Source: Neobacillus muris (GTDB lineage: Bacteria > Bacillota > Bacilli > Bacillales > Cytobacillaceae). Taken from it: DNA of 64,000 nt. Every line of letters starts with the position of its first letter. Position 1 is the stretch's first letter. Positions 8,736 to 17,460 of this stretch are shown here, one piece after another. The stretch covers positions 124,001 through 188,000 of the forward strand of contig NZ_CALPDF010000004.1 in the NCBI RefSeq assembly GCF_943193175.1, given 5' to 3'. Under the pieces are notes generated by a model. That model did not search any database. It worked only from the letters and a program-made list of their open reading frames with translations, and was not told where the DNA came from. The position numbers and the translations under genes are program-made.

Positions 8736-9116
8736 TCAATCTTTCTTTTTAATAATGGCCATTGTACATCTGGAAACACAAATAAGCCTATCCTGTTCGT
8801 CCGTTATCTTAATATCCCAAACCATGGTTGTTTTCCCTTTATGCAATACGGTCCCCACGGCAGTGACCATTCCGTCCGGCTTTGGCCGGACATGGTTCGC
8901 ATTAATTTCCAGCCCTGCCACGACTTCGGTTTCTTTGTCCACTAATTCATAAGCCCCTACACTTGCCACTGTTTCAGCCAATGCTACAGAGGCTCCCCCA
9001 TGGAGAATGCCGAATGGCTGCCGGGTTCGGCCATCGACCGGCATGGCGGCGATTACTTTTCCTTTTTCAATTTGGACCAATTCAATCCCCAGTGCCGCAA
9101 TTAACGTATCTTGCAT
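8736..9116 (-). CDS. yuxO: Hotdog-fold thioesterase YuxO (PaaI/MenI type)
   Basis: A 126-residue single hotdog domain of the PaaI/YbgC-like acyl-CoA thioesterase group. The helix motif HGGASVALAETVAS (residues 40-53) carries the catalytic Glu, and GLEINANHVRP is the conserved strand that follows. B. subtilis YuxO lies in the comA transcription unit; homologues include DHNA-CoA thioesterases of menaquinone synthesis, so that role is possible but not shown here. It is next to kapD as part of the yux region, but comA is absent from this window. ATG start with GGAAG upstream. Confidence 0.85.
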   Translation of the reverse strand: MQDTLIAALGIELVQIEKGKVIAAMPVDGRTRQPFGILHGGASVALAETVASVGAYELVDKETEVVAGLEINANHVRPKPDGMVTAVGTVLHKGKTTMVWDIKITDEQDRLICVSRCTMAIIKKKD

Positions 9117-9221
9117 GTTTTGTACTTCCTTTCTTAATATGTAATGGTTATTAAATCTAATTATTCTATCTATTCTGGTAATATCCTTTATATTTTTTGG
9201 AAATCCCTTTCGATCTCATGG

Positions 9222-9248
9222 AAAAACAGCCCATTTTACGAGCTGTTT
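9222..9248 (-). terminator. Terminator of the Gly/Tyr-rich gene
   Basis: The stem AAACAGC / GCTGTTT with a run of five T on the minus strand lies 9 bases past the stop codon at 9257. Confidence 0.7.
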
Positions 9249-9256
9249 CTACGATC

Positions 9257-9490
9257 CTAATAAAATCCCGGATATCCGAAGGCCGGGTTTCCAAAGCCTG
9301 GGTATCCCCCAAAACCAAAACCAGGATATCCGAAACCTCCATAAAACGGCCGTGCTGCAGCAGCTCCTAAACCGCCTCCAATGAGTCCTCCCAAAAAGCT
9401 AAGCCCGCCAATTGCTAATGGCAAGCCCCATCCCCAGCCGAGAAACCTTTGATCCTGAACTGGGTAGGGACTTCGATAATAAGGGTACAT
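9257..9490 (-). CDS. Small Gly/Tyr/Phe-rich protein
   Basis: A 77-residue protein in three parts: a Tyr/Pro-rich head (MYPYYRSPYPVQDQRF), a glycine-rich hydrophobic middle (GLPLAIGGLSFLGGLIGGG), and a tail of degenerate YPGFG repeats ending FGYPGFY. The ribosome site AAGGAGGG is strong and a terminator follows, so it is a genuine monocistronic gene. The composition is like small Bacillus spore coat or surface proteins; that is an inference from composition only. I do not recognise a named family. Confidence 0.75.
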   Translation of the reverse strand: MYPYYRSPYPVQDQRFLGWGWGLPLAIGGLSFLGGLIGGGLGAAAARPFYGGFGYPGFGFGGYPGFGNPAFGYPGFY

Positions 9491-9597
9491 CGAGGACTTC
9501 CCTCCTTTTCTTTAAGGTTCTATTTTTTTCTATATTATTTCATATGCAATAAGGCAGGGAATGGAGTGGGCTGGCATAGTGCTGCCTTTTTCTCCTT

Positions 9598-9626
9598 AAA
9601 AAGGCTGACCCGTTTTTGAGTCAGCC
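9598..9626 (-). terminator. Terminator of pepA
   Basis: Minus-strand GGCTGAC pairs with GTCAGCC and is followed by five T. It lies 9 bases downstream of the aminopeptidase stop. Confidence 0.8.
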
Positions 9627-9634
9627 CCCACTAA

Positions 9635-11143
9635 TCATTTTTTAATAGGTTCAAAACGTTCAACAAATAAGGCAAGAGTCCGCGTCATGACGCCAGTTGC
9701 GCCAGCTGGCCCAAGATCATATTCTTTCTTGGATGTTGCTGTACCGGCGATATCCAAATGGACCCATGGCGTTCCTTCAGCAAACTCCCCAATAAAGGCT
9801 CCAGCTACAATAGCGTGGCCTTCACTCCCAGGAGAATTATTTAAATCCGCTACAGGACTGTTTCGAACCCGCGCTTTTTCCGACTCAAACAATGGCAGCT
9901 GCCACATTTGCTCTCCTGCTTCCATTGAAGCCTCCAGCACCTGTTCATATAATGGTTCATAATTCGTCATGGCTCCTGTGGTATTCACGCCCAGCGCGGT
10001 AATGACGCCTCCGGTCAATGTCGCTACATCCACAAGGTAGCTGGCACCATGATGTTTGGCATATGTAATCGCATCAGCTAAGACCAGACGCCCTTCGGCA
10101 TCCGTATTTAAGACTTCTATGGTTTTTCCGCTCATTGATGTAATCACATCGTCTGGTTTAAAGGCTTTGCCGCTAATCATATTATCTGTAGAAGGAATTA
10201 CCGCAACGACATTTTGTTCAGGTTTTAATTCACCGATAATCTCCATGGCGCCAAGGACTGCTGCTGCACCGCCCATGTCGGTTTTCATGCCGACAATTCC
10301 AGCCTTGGTCTTAATGGAATATCCGCCTGTATCAAAGGTAATTCCTTTACCGACTAAACCAATAACATCGGTCCATTCCTCTTTACCTTGATATTTTAAA
10401 ACAATCATTTTGGGAGGTTCAACAGACCCTTGATTAACGGCCAGGAAAGCGCCCATGCCAAGCTTTTCAATTTCAGGTTTATCCAATATCTCCGCTTCAA
10501 ATGGATACTTGGCAGCCAGATTTGCCGCATAATCGGCCAAATCCGTTGCCGTTAGCAGATTCCCTGGTGTATTGACAAGGCTTCTTGCCGAATTGGTTCC
10601 CTTGCCAAACGCATATCCAACTGTTAGCGAAGCGCGCACATCTTCTTCCACGGCCCCTTTACTATACAGGGTCAGTGTTTCTATTTTTCGTTCCGGCTCA
10701 TTAGACTTTTGCCTATAGCCTTCGAATTGGTAGGAAGAAAGTGCAAACGCTTCACCTACTGCATGAGCGGCATCAAGACTGTCCAGCTCTTCTGTCAAAA
10801 AAGAATCCAAATAGACGGCAGCTTCGGTCAATTTACTTCCATTGATCTCTTTAAAAACCTTGCCAAGGACATTTCTTAATTGGTCAAAGGTTAACTCCTT
10901 TTCCTTGCCTAGTCCGACAAACCAAATTCGTTTTGCCCCCATTTTCCCTAAACTATGTAATTTACTGATTCGCTTTAGCTTGGCTGAGACATCCCCTGCT
11001 TTCACCAGATCAGTCAGCTGGCCATCAAACGATTCATCGACTATTTTCAGCGGTCCTGCAAATTTTTCTGGACGGTCAAACAATCCAATAATCAAACCTT
11101 CGTGTTTATCTGCTGCTGAAAACTCATTTTTATATTCAAACAA
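9635..11143 (-). CDS. pepA: Leucyl aminopeptidase (M17 family)
   Basis: A cytosolic M17 metallo-aminopeptidase that removes N-terminal residues from peptides. The protein has 502 residues, normal for the family. The C-terminal catalytic domain shows the di-zinc site motifs: [25 protein letters not shown] and the signature [13 protein letters not shown], then DVATLTGG. The N-terminal macro-like domain is also present. The start is a TTG at 11143 with GGAGGTGGAG just upstream; reading from the earlier ATG would put six residues on top of the ribosome site. B. subtilis calls this gene yuiE (pepA), next to the yuiC-yuiA group as here. Confidence 0.93.
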   Translation of the reverse strand: MFEYKNEFSAADKHEGLIIGLFDRPEKFAGPLKIVDESFDGQLTDLVKAGDVSAKLKRISKLHSLGKMGAKRIWFVGLGKEKELTFDQLRNVLGKVFKEINGSKLTEAAVYLDSFLTEELDSLDAAHAVGEAFALSSYQFEGYRQKSNEPERKIETLTLYSKGAVEEDVRASLTVGYAFGKGTNSARSLVNTPGNLLTATDLADYAANLAAKYPFEAEILDKPEIEKLGMGAFLAVNQGSVEPPKMIVLKYQGKEEWTDVIGLVGKGITFDTGGYSIKTKAGIVGMKTDMGGAAAVLGAMEIIGELKPEQNVVAVIPSTDNMISGKAFKPDDVITSMSGKTIEVLNTDAEGRLVLADAITYAKHHGASYLVDVATLTGGVITALGVNTTGAMTNYEPLYEQVLEASMEAGEQMWQLPLFESEKARVRNSPVADLNNSPGSEGHAIVAGAFIGEFAEGTPWVHLDIAGTATSKKEYDLGPAGATGVMTRTLALFVERFEPIKK

Positions 11144-11206
11144 TATTCTCCACCTCCACAAACTTCAAATTTTATTATATCTGAAAAAAATATTTATTTC
11201 GACTTT

Positions 11207-11587
11207 CTAATCATCCTCTAAGTACAAGAACAGCTGAGGCAGCTTAGGCAATTGATCCACTTTTTCAAACGAAACACGATCAATCTTTTGCGGAAAAACG
11301 GCTAATGCCTGTTCAATGAATGGATACACCTTCTCCAAGTCGAGCCCCCAAAACCTGGGACGGTAGGCTTGCAAATACTCGTAAGCCGTTCTCATCATCG
11401 CTCTTGCGCCTTTAACATTGCCATACTCATAATGGTAAATCGCCACACTCATTTGCAATAGTCCCTTTAAAAACAAATTATCCTTTTCCGTCATCCACAT
11501 CTCTTCGAGCAGGTCATGGCATGTATAATAATCCCCCTCATTAAAACTGACAAAAAACTCATAGTACTCAATTGGGTAGTCCGCCAT
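11207..11587 (-). CDS. DUF309 family protein
   Basis: A 126-residue all-helical protein of the DUF309 family. The diagnostic motif is HDLLEEMWM at residues 24-32, preceded by FNEGDYYTC and followed by LKGLLQMSVAIYHYEYGN. Its HxxxE/E pattern has been likened to metal-binding, but no reaction is known. Ribosome site GGGAGGAG is good. It lies 63 bases upstream of pepA on the same strand, so the two may be cotranscribed. Confidence 0.85.
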   Translation of the reverse strand: MADYPIEYYEFFVSFNEGDYYTCHDLLEEMWMTEKDNLFLKGLLQMSVAIYHYEYGNVKGARAMMRTAYEYLQAYRPRFWGLDLEKVYPFIEQALAVFPQKIDRVSFEKVDQLPKLPQLFLYLEDD

Positions 11588-11660
11588 GTTCTCCTCCCTT
11601 TTTCCTTTCAGTCTTACCTATATTTTATGGAATAGAGGAAGGTTTTGTCATTTAACGAGC

Positions 11661-11687
11661 AAAAAAACAGGCTGGATCGGCCTGTTT
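11661..11687 (-). terminator. Terminator of yuiC
   Basis: The stem AAACAGGC / GCCTGTTT is followed on the minus strand by seven T. It overlaps the yuiC stop codon. Confidence 0.85.
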
Positions 11688-12294
11688 ATCGATTTTCCGA
11701 GTGAATATATTGCTGTCTAAAAACCTGCAGCGATTTATCTTCGTTTAAGGCTTGCAGTTCTTCCTCCGTTAATTTACCCGTCCCTTTTTGGACAATATAA
11801 ACATCAACTGTCCTTTTGCCCCATTTCTGATAAACATCTTCTACTGTTTCGTAATAGAGATCCAACCGATTTCCTTTAATGGCTCCCCCTTTATCGGCTA
11901 CCACGCCATATCCATAGTCGGGAATAAATAAAATTGTTCCAATCGGGAAAACCGATAAATCCGCTGCAATGGTCGAAAATAAATCCCGCTTTACTTTAAC
12001 CCCTGAATAGGTTATTCCATATTCCGGGTGGCCTTGCTGTTTTCCTGTCGATTCCACTCCGGCCGTATAACCGGTAGCGGTTACTGTCTGTTTTGGATAT
12101 TTAGACCAATCAAAAGCATCTTCCAATGATGATGATGAACTGGAAACGGCGCTGCTGTGAGACAAACCGTTGGCCATCTTTGTGATCAATGTATGGGCAT
12201 CAACGCCTGATATCGCTTGGAATGTAACGAAGAATGCCATTAAGAAAAGGCAGGTCATAGTAAATCGTTTTATCCCATTTTTCATTTTTTTCAT
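11686..12294 (-). CDS. yuiC: 3D-domain cell wall protein YuiC
   Basis: An exported peptidoglycan-active protein with a C-terminal 3D (three-aspartate) domain, related to MltA-type lytic transglycosylase cores and resuscitation-factor-like proteins. The N-terminal hydrophobic segment ([20 protein letters not shown]) is a signal peptide or anchor. A Ser-rich linker follows, then the 3D domain: [41 protein letters not shown], where the Asp residues of VADKGG and RLDLY are visible. I set the start at the ATG at 12294, downstream of GGGAGGAG, giving 202 residues. It is transcribed in the same direction as yuiB and yuiA. B. subtilis has the same gene order. Confidence 0.88.
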   Translation of the reverse strand: MKKMKNGIKRFTMTCLFLMAFFVTFQAISGVDAHTLITKMANGLSHSSAVSSSSSSLEDAFDWSKYPKQTVTATGYTAGVESTGKQQGHPEYGITYSGVKVKRDLFSTIAADLSVFPIGTILFIPDYGYGVVADKGGAIKGNRLDLYYETVEDVYQKWGKRTVDVYIVQKGTGKLTEEELQALNEDKSLQVFRQQYIHSENR

Positions 12295-12396
12295 TAAAAA
12301 TTTCACTCCTCCCAAAATATTCATTCCCAAGAAAAAAGGAATTATTCAGGAAGGAGGTGGAAATTTATAAAAATAGACCAATCCCATTGGGACGGC

Positions 12397-12723
12397 CTAA
12401 AACATTTGATATCCACTTTTTCGTAATTGCTTTATAGTAAAACCGGCCGCAATGGCCCCCGCCAGTCCGCTCATGAGGATGAGAATATCTGCTGTAGCTA
12501 GAGAACCCAGCCGCTCTCCCAACTCCTGAAATGAATGTCCACTGTTCGTAAAGTACTCAACAAACCGTACCTTGTCTACAATGAAAATCGCCACGATCGG
12601 ATAAATGAACGCCATGATCCATGACATACGAAGCAGCATATTCAGAATAAAAGCGATTCCAAAAAATAACACAAAAAATAGTACAATCGATATAATTAAG
12701 ACAACTATATTCATTTGTTGCAT
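12397..12723 (-). CDS. yuiB: Membrane protein YuiB
   Basis: A 108-residue integral membrane protein with three likely transmembrane segments: about residues 5-30, 34-50 and 77-96. The loop between the second and third is hydrophilic (VRFVEYFTNSGHSFQELGERLGS). It resembles B. subtilis YuiB in size and position between yuiC and yuiA. Ribosome site GGGGGAA lies 6 bases before the ATG. Function unknown. Confidence 0.82.
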   Translation of the reverse strand: MQQMNIVVLIISIVLFFVLFFGIAFILNMLLRMSWIMAFIYPIVAIFIVDKVRFVEYFTNSGHSFQELGERLGSLATADILILMSGLAGAIAAGFTIKQLRKSGYQMF

Positions 12724-12829
12724 GGAAATTCCCCCTTTGCATCAACTTTTAGTGTACTGAATGTCAAAAAGGGAGTCAACAAAAACAGGCAGGTATTTTC
12801 AGATTGGTGATGAGAGAAAGAGGATTTTT

Positions 12830-12958
12830 TCATTCATCCTTTTTCTTGCCAGTCCCTTCACAGGAGGAACAAGTTTCCGATCCCCCCAGCAGTAATTGGA
12901 AATAGCCAGCACCCAAACAATATTCACACGGTTTTGTCTCCACAGCCTTCACTGTCAT
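12830..12958 (-). CDS. yuiA: Small zinc-finger-like protein YuiA
   Basis: A 42-residue protein (MTVKAVETKP...), with a strong ribosome site (AAAGGAGG, 8 bases before the ATG). It carries two DnaJ-type CxxCxGxG motifs, CEYCLGAG at residues 11-18 and CSSCEGTG at 30-37, spaced as one zinc-binding hairpin. Position directly upstream of yuiB, in the same direction, agrees with B. subtilis YuiA. The gene is short and easily missed by automatic annotation. A possible role in protein or RNA binding is only suggested by the finger. Confidence 0.88.
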   Translation of the reverse strand: MTVKAVETKPCEYCLGAGYFQLLLGGSETCSSCEGTGKKKDE

Positions 12959-13062
12959 CTTACTCTTCCTCCTTTTATTATCTTAATTTTCTGATAATAT
13001 ATCATAAATGCTCAAAAAAGAAAAGTCCGAAATATTTTTCATAAACAGGTTTATAAAACAGA

Positions 13063-13086
13063 AAAGAACAGGTTTCCCTGTTCTTT
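13063..13086 (-). terminator. Terminator of yumB
   Basis: The 10-bp stem AAAGAACAGG / CCTGTTCTTT with a 4-base loop lies just past the yumB stop, with TTCTGTTTT following on the minus strand. Confidence 0.8.
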
Positions 13087-13093
13087 CCACAGA

Positions 13094-14311
13094 TTAAAAT
13101 ACTTTAAATTTTCCTTTTTTCAGAAGGAGTCCTGTGCCGCCAATCATGAATAAAGAGCGGTTATCAATTACCTTTTTCATAAAGGAAGCTTTGGCACCTG
13201 TTAATTTTTTGCCGAAAACGACGCCAATTGCATCATTTTCACCAAGCGAGCAAACGGTACCTTTGTTATCAAATTCGAACGGCTCCAGATCTTGATTGTT
13301 GCGGATCAATTTGGCTAAATTCTTTGCCACATTCTCACCTTGCTGCATAGAAATTTGTGCAGTTGGAGGATATGGACGGTTAATCTCTTCATTAATGACA
13401 AGAGAACTATCACCAATAACAAATACATCCTCGTAACCTGGAACGCGAAGTTCTGGAGTTACCTTCACCCGGCCTCGCATCGCTTCAAATCCTGATTTTT
13501 CAATAATGGCATTACCGCGGACACCTGCTGCCCATACGACCGTTCCTGCTTTAATTTCGTATGGCTCTTCATCACCTTTTGCAACGAAGATTCCCTCTGG
13601 CGTGCATTCCTTAATGGCTGTACCGATTAAGAATTCTACCCCTTTACGCTCTAATTGAGACACGGCATATTTCACCAATTCCGGATCAAATCCTGGCAGA
13701 ACTGTTGGCGCAGCCTCTACGCAAACGATTTTTACTTTATGAGGATCGATGTCGTATTCACGGCATAGCTCAGGAATACGGTTAGTTAACTCCCCAAGAA
13801 ACTCAATTCCGGTAAAGCCGGCACCACCGACTACAATGGTTAACCGGGTATCATTTTTCTCTGCTTCCATATTATAGGTAGCAAATTGATATTCAATATG
13901 CTCACGCAATTGGCGTGATGAATTTACATTGGTGATACCAAAAGCATATTCTTTTAAGCCTTGAATACCAAAAGTTTCAGGCTCGCCGCCAAGTGAAATG
14001 ACTAGATAGTCATAGTCCACTTCACCATTTTCCAAAATGACCTTTTTCTCATCTTTTTTAATTTCCACTACCGTGTCTTGAATAAAATCAACTTTGCTTC
14101 GATCAATCACATCACGGATATCATAGCGGACCCTGTCATGATGAAGAGTACCAGCTGAAGCTTCATGGAGCCAAGTGGTTTCATAATGATAGTCATTTTT
14201 ATTTACCAATACAATATCAGCTTCATTTACTCCAACTTGCTTTTGCAAGCGTACAGTTGTCATTAGCCCGCCGTATCCGGCACCGAGAATTACAATCTTT
14301 GGCTTTTTCAA
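13094..14311 (-). CDS. yumB: Type II NADH dehydrogenase YumB
   Basis: A 405-residue membrane-associated flavoprotein of the NDH-2 family: NADH to quinone electron transfer without proton pumping. The N-terminal FAD-binding motif is [13 protein letters not shown] second nucleotide-binding fold follows around [18 protein letters not shown], and the late FAD motif is VFVIGDSS. A basic-hydrophobic C-terminus ([17 protein letters not shown]) would attach it to the membrane. I set the start at the TTG at 14311, ten bases after AAGGTGG, giving the [16 protein letters not shown]-terminus. B. subtilis has three such proteins (Ndh, YumB, YutJ); position next to yumC identifies this one as YumB. Confidence 0.88.
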   Translation of the reverse strand: MKKPKIVILGAGYGGLMTTVRLQKQVGVNEADIVLVNKNDYHYETTWLHEASAGTLHHDRVRYDIRDVIDRSKVDFIQDTVVEIKKDEKKVILENGEVDYDYLVISLGGEPETFGIQGLKEYAFGITNVNSSRQLREHIEYQFATYNMEAEKNDTRLTIVVGGAGFTGIEFLGELTNRIPELCREYDIDPHKVKIVCVEAAPTVLPGFDPELVKYAVSQLERKGVEFLIGTAIKECTPEGIFVAKGDEEPYEIKAGTVVWAAGVRGNAIIEKSGFEAMRGRVKVTPELRVPGYEDVFVIGDSSLVINEEINRPYPPTAQISMQQGENVAKNLAKLIRNNQDLEPFEFDNKGTVCSLGENDAIGVVFGKKLTGAKASFMKKVIDNRSLFMIGGTGLLLKKGKFKVF

Positions 14312-14729
14312 AGTGATCACTTCCACCTTTTAAGTATATTTTTTACTCCTTACTAATTTGCGCACTTCTTGTGCTGCTATTATTCTTAATAATAAAAAGT
14401 ATGTGATAAAATTCACGAACAAGAATATAAGAAAGGAGTATTTCTGAGCATTGGCTAGAAATTGAATACATTTTTAAATTGTCATAATAATGTACCTATT
14501 TTGTCACACAATGTTAACAATATATCCACATTACATGATATGCCAGTTGGTGCGGAATATCAAGTAATTTTCTTCAAATTCCTTTTCCCAAATTTTAATT
14601 TATTTGCAGTATGGATATATTATCAATAAAAGTTTAATTAGTATGGGTTTTTAGAAAAATGTGAGTAAATAATTAATTTATGATATGATAATGTGTGGAG
14701 TTGTTACTACTAGTTAGGGGGATATCGGA
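14312..14729. other. Divergent intergenic region yumB/yumC
   Basis: The region has 418 bases of AT-rich DNA without an open reading frame that I can support. It must hold the promoters of both genes. The most notable motif is TTGTCACACAATGTTAACAA at 14501-14520, with half-sites reminiscent of a Rex box but two bases too far apart. I could not find a confident -35/-10 pair. Confidence 0.5.
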
Positions 14730-15728
14730 GTGCAAGAAGATCAAAAAGTTTTTGACATAACGATCATCGGTGGAGGTCCTGTCGGTCTCTTTACTGCCTT
14801 TTATGGAGGTATGAGACAAGCGTCCGTGAAAATAATTGAAAGCCTGCCCCAATTGGGCGGCCAATTGTCCGCACTATATCCAGAAAAATACATTTATGAT
14901 GTGGCCGGATTTCCTAAAATTCGGGCACAGGAATTAGTAAATAACCTAAAAGAACAAATGGCTAAATTTGAACCAACCGTCGTCCTGGAGCAATCCGTGG
15001 AAAAATTGGAAAAACAGGAGGATGGCACATTCAAACTTACGACCGATAAGGAAGCGCATTATTCGAAAACCGTCATTATTACAGCCGGAAATGGCGCATT
15101 CCAGCCCCGCCGCTTGGAGCTCGAAGACGCAGCACAGTATGAGAAAAAAAATCTTTATTACTTCATTGAAGATTTAAATCAGTTTGCCGGGCAAAAAGTA
15201 GTAGTATTTGGCGGCGGAGACTCAGCCGTTGACTGGGCATTAATGCTTGAGCCCATTGCTGAAAAGGTAACGATTGTTCATAGACGGGATAAGTTCCGCG
15301 CCCACGAACACAGTGTGGAGAATTTAATTCATTCAAAGGTCGATGTCAAAACTCCATATGTTCCAGCACATTTAAATGGGGATGACACTGGAATTAGCCA
15401 AGTTGTCCTAAAGAGCGTTAATGGGGAAACGACGGAAACCCTTGATGTCGATGCGGTTATTTGCAATTACGGCTTTGTTTCCTCTTTGGGTCCAATTAAG
15501 GAATGGGGCCTAACGATTGAAAAGAATGCCATCGTCGTTAACTCCAAAATGGAGACCAACATTCCTGGAATCTACGCTGCTGGTGATATTTGCACCTATG
15601 ATGGCAAAGTTAAATTAATCGCCTGCGGTTTCGGTGAAGCGCCTACTGCAGTAAACAACGCTAAGGCATTTATGGATCCAAAAGCACGAATTCAGCCATT
15701 ACACAGTTCTTCTATGTTTGATAAATAA
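14730..15728 (+). CDS. yumC: Ferredoxin/flavodoxin--NADP reductase, thioredoxin-reductase type (YumC)
   Basis: A 332-residue homodimeric flavoenzyme that passes electrons between NADPH and ferredoxin or flavodoxin. It has the FAD motif [18 protein letters not shown] at the N-terminus, [15 protein letters not shown], the NADPH motif [15 protein letters not shown], and the C-terminal [13 protein letters not shown] followed by [10 protein letters not shown]. The CxxC redox pair of true thioredoxin reductase is absent, which marks the YumC group. GTG start with AGGGGG nine bases upstream. It ends at a terminator shared with the convergent yutM. Confidence 0.92.
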   Translation: MQEDQKVFDITIIGGGPVGLFTAFYGGMRQASVKIIESLPQLGGQLSALYPEKYIYDVAGFPKIRAQELVNNLKEQMAKFEPTVVLEQSVEKLEKQEDGTFKLTTDKEAHYSKTVIITAGNGAFQPRRLELEDAAQYEKKNLYYFIEDLNQFAGQKVVVFGGGDSAVDWALMLEPIAEKVTIVHRRDKFRAHEHSVENLIHSKVDVKTPYVPAHLNGDDTGISQVVLKSVNGETTETLDVDAVICNYGFVSSLGPIKEWGLTIEKNAIVVNSKMETNIPGIYAAGDICTYDGKVKLIACGFGEAPTAVNNAKAFMDPKARIQPLHSSSMFDK

Positions 15729-15756
15729 AAGAGGCGCATTTGAGCGCCTCTTTATT
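15726..15756. terminator. Bidirectional terminator yumC/yutM
   Basis: The stem GAGGCGC / GCGCCTC with a 6-base loop has T-rich tails on both strands. It overlaps the end of yumC and lies immediately before the yutM stop. Confidence 0.85.
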
Positions 15757-15757
15757 A

Positions 15758-16123
15758 TTAGCATTCTTCTGGTGTTCCCGCTGCTATTGCGGTACGGAAT
15801 GATGACCCGCAGCCGCAGGAAGCGATGGCATTGGGATTGTCAATGGTGAAGCCCCCGCCCATCATGGATTGCTTATAATCAATCTTTGTCCCTTGTAAAA
15901 TAGGGGCACTTTCCTTATCAACAAGAACTTTTATGCCATACTGCTCAGATTGTAAATCGTCTTCCTTGACCTCGTGGTCGAAACCCATGCCGTAGGATAA
16001 GCCGGAACAGCCGCCGCCTTTTACCCCTACACGCAAAAAGGCTCCTTCTTCTTCATTATGCTTCATCATATCTTTAATTTGTAATGAAGCTGCTTCAGTC
16101 AAGATAATGACATTATTATTCAT
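15758..16123 (-). CDS. yutM: A-type iron-sulfur carrier YutM (SufA/IscA family)
   Basis: A 121-residue HesB/IscA-family protein that carries Fe-S clusters from the SUF scaffold to target enzymes. The three ligand cysteines are Cys39 (GGGCSGLSYG) and Cys103 and Cys105 (SCGCGSSF). The tail beyond the motif (RTAIAAGTPEEC) is about a dozen residues longer than minimal IscA proteins and ends in an extra cysteine. GGAGGGAG lies upstream of the ATG. Probable partners in this window are the suf operon, YutI and the Fe-S enzyme LipA. Confidence 0.9.
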   Translation of the reverse strand: MNNNVIILTEAASLQIKDMMKHNEEEGAFLRVGVKGGGCSGLSYGMGFDHEVKEDDLQSEQYGIKVLVDKESAPILQGTKIDYKQSMMGGGFTIDNPNAIASCGCGSSFRTAIAAGTPEEC

Positions 16124-16238
16124 ATGGTACTCCCTCCTTTGTATTGAGGTTTTATCTATAGTATATACACAGACTGGAAATGACTCAACTTTTTAAGCTC
16201 CATTCTATTATATGAACAATCTATCATAACGAACCGTA

Positions 16239-16490
16239 CTAGTCCCGCTTTTCATAAACAGAATTTTTCTCCAGGTACTGATAAATGTGATCCACCAATT
16301 CATCTGGTGTGCCCCCCATTACAGCCTTGCCATCGACCAGTGCATACAGACATCGTGCACATTTGCCACAGTTACTGAGACAGCCATATTCAATAACATC
16401 CAAGTTAGGATCCTTTTTTAATTTTTCAAATGCCCGCTGTGCCCCATTTGCCAAATTGCTGACACAAAATTCGATGATTATCTGGATCAT
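16239..16490 (-). CDS. yuzB: DUF1450 family protein YuzB
   Basis: An 83-residue cysteine-rich protein of the DUF1450 family (YuzB). Four cysteines cluster in EYGCLSNCGKCARC, a pattern like thioredoxin-fold 2Fe-2S ferredoxins or zinc sites, with a further Cys in the EFCVSN motif. The start is the ATG at 16490, after AAAGGTG; the reading frame extends upstream for 40 residues but those codons lack a ribosome site. It lies 120 bases downstream of yuzD on the same strand. In B. subtilis yutJ separates these two genes; here it is missing. Confidence 0.85.
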   Translation of the reverse strand: MIQIIIEFCVSNLANGAQRAFEKLKKDPNLDVIEYGCLSNCGKCARCLYALVDGKAVMGGTPDELVDHIYQYLEKNSVYEKRD

Positions 16491-16610
16491 TGTTTCACCT
16501 TTCCGCAAAATATTCAGCCTGCTCCAAACAAATGGCCCAGTCTCCAGACAGGCAATGCAACAGCTGAATCTAAAGCGGCTGGCTCCAGCTGTGCCAGCTG
16601 CTTTTTCCAA

Positions 16611-16937
16611 TTACTCTGCTTTGTATCCATGTTTTTCTAGTTCGCCAAATATGGTTTTTAGCCGTGGATTTCCTTCTCCAACAATTTTCCCCCCAATGAC
16701 AACAACAGGATAAAACATCTCCTCATCAATCACTTTTTGGGCAAAATCTATCTTCTCTCTCTCACCTGCCGGCTGATAGATATCCACGTAAGTCATTTTG
16801 ACGGCCTGGCCGGGAAACTTTCTGGCAACGGCTGCTTCCAGCCACTCAAATGTTTCTTTTGAGGACGGAAGGTTTACACAGCTCGGGCATAGTTGTTCAG
16901 CGCCATAAAGAACGATTTCAACCGGTTTACTTTCCAT
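16611..16937 (-). CDS. yuzD: DUF1462 thioredoxin-fold protein YuzD
   Basis: A 108-residue protein of the DUF1462/YuzD family with a thioredoxin-like fold. A CxxC pair is present (QLCPSCVNLPSS, Cys17 and Cys20), followed by VKMTYVDIYQPAGE and PVVVIGGKIVGEGNPR, where cis-Pro-like and glycine elements of thioredoxins occur. Members are thought to be redox proteins near Fe-S genes. The neighbouring divergent gene is the NifU-like yutI, which supports an Fe-S or redox link. Confidence 0.85.
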   Translation of the reverse strand: MESKPVEIVLYGAEQLCPSCVNLPSSKETFEWLEAAVARKFPGQAVKMTYVDIYQPAGEREKIDFAQKVIDEEMFYPVVVIGGKIVGEGNPRLKTIFGELEKHGYKAE

Positions 16938-17134
16938 TCAACCATTCCTATCATTTTTCTTTCATTTTATCAATATGGTTCAAATGATGCCAAATGCCAA
17001 GCTCCCATTTGCCCCACTATTTCTGCTGAATCACCCATGAAAAAATTGTCCTTCCTTTGGCATTCCTCCGTTTCTAGGAATAGATTTTTAATGTAAATAC
17101 CATTATAATATAATTAGGAAAGGAGTCGATTAGT

Positions 17135-17371
17135 TTGGAAGATAAAGAGATGTTTGAACAAGTTCAAGATGTACTGGATAAATTACGCCCATTTCTTCTT
17201 CGCGACGGTGGAGATTGTGAATTAGTTGATGTGGAGGACGGTATTGTAAAACTGCGTTTGCTTGGCGCATGCGGTTCCTGCCCAAGCTCGACGATTACAC
17301 TTAAAGCCGGCATTGAAAGAGCTCTTTTAGAAGAAGTTCCTGGCGTAATGGAAGTAGAGCAAGTTTTTTAA
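17135..17371 (+). CDS. yutI: NifU-like Fe-S scaffold YutI (Nfu)
   Basis: A 78-residue Nfu domain protein that binds and delivers 4Fe-4S clusters. The CxxC motif is Cys46 and Cys49 ([11 protein letters not shown]), preceded by [17 protein letters not shown]. The length is that of a stand-alone Nfu. TTG start with AAGGAG seven to eight bases upstream. It is monocistronic and followed by a strong terminator. In B. subtilis it is a major Fe-S carrier. Confidence 0.92.
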   Translation: MEDKEMFEQVQDVLDKLRPFLLRDGGDCELVDVEDGIVKLRLLGACGSCPSSTITLKAGIERALLEEVPGVMEVEQVF

Positions 17372-17386
17372 TATGATAAGGTTCAA

Positions 17387-17420
17387 GCGATTGCCACTTT
17401 TAGCAATCGCTTTTTTGTTT
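17387..17420 (+). terminator. Terminator of yutI
   Basis: The perfect stem GCGATTGC / GCAATCGC with an 8-base loop is followed by six T. Confidence 0.9.
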
Positions 17421-17460
17421 ATTAACTGACCACGCCATAATATTTTTAAAAAGTGCCCAT

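Noticed and set aside
8585..8779. A 64-residue minus-strand frame between kapD and yuxO
   Set aside because: It lies over the yuxO terminator, with AT-rich composition and no ribosome site.
16491..16610. N-terminal 40-residue extension of YuzB
   Set aside because: The extra residues are low-quality and lack a ribosome site. The ATG at 16490 follows AAAGGTG and gives the family length.
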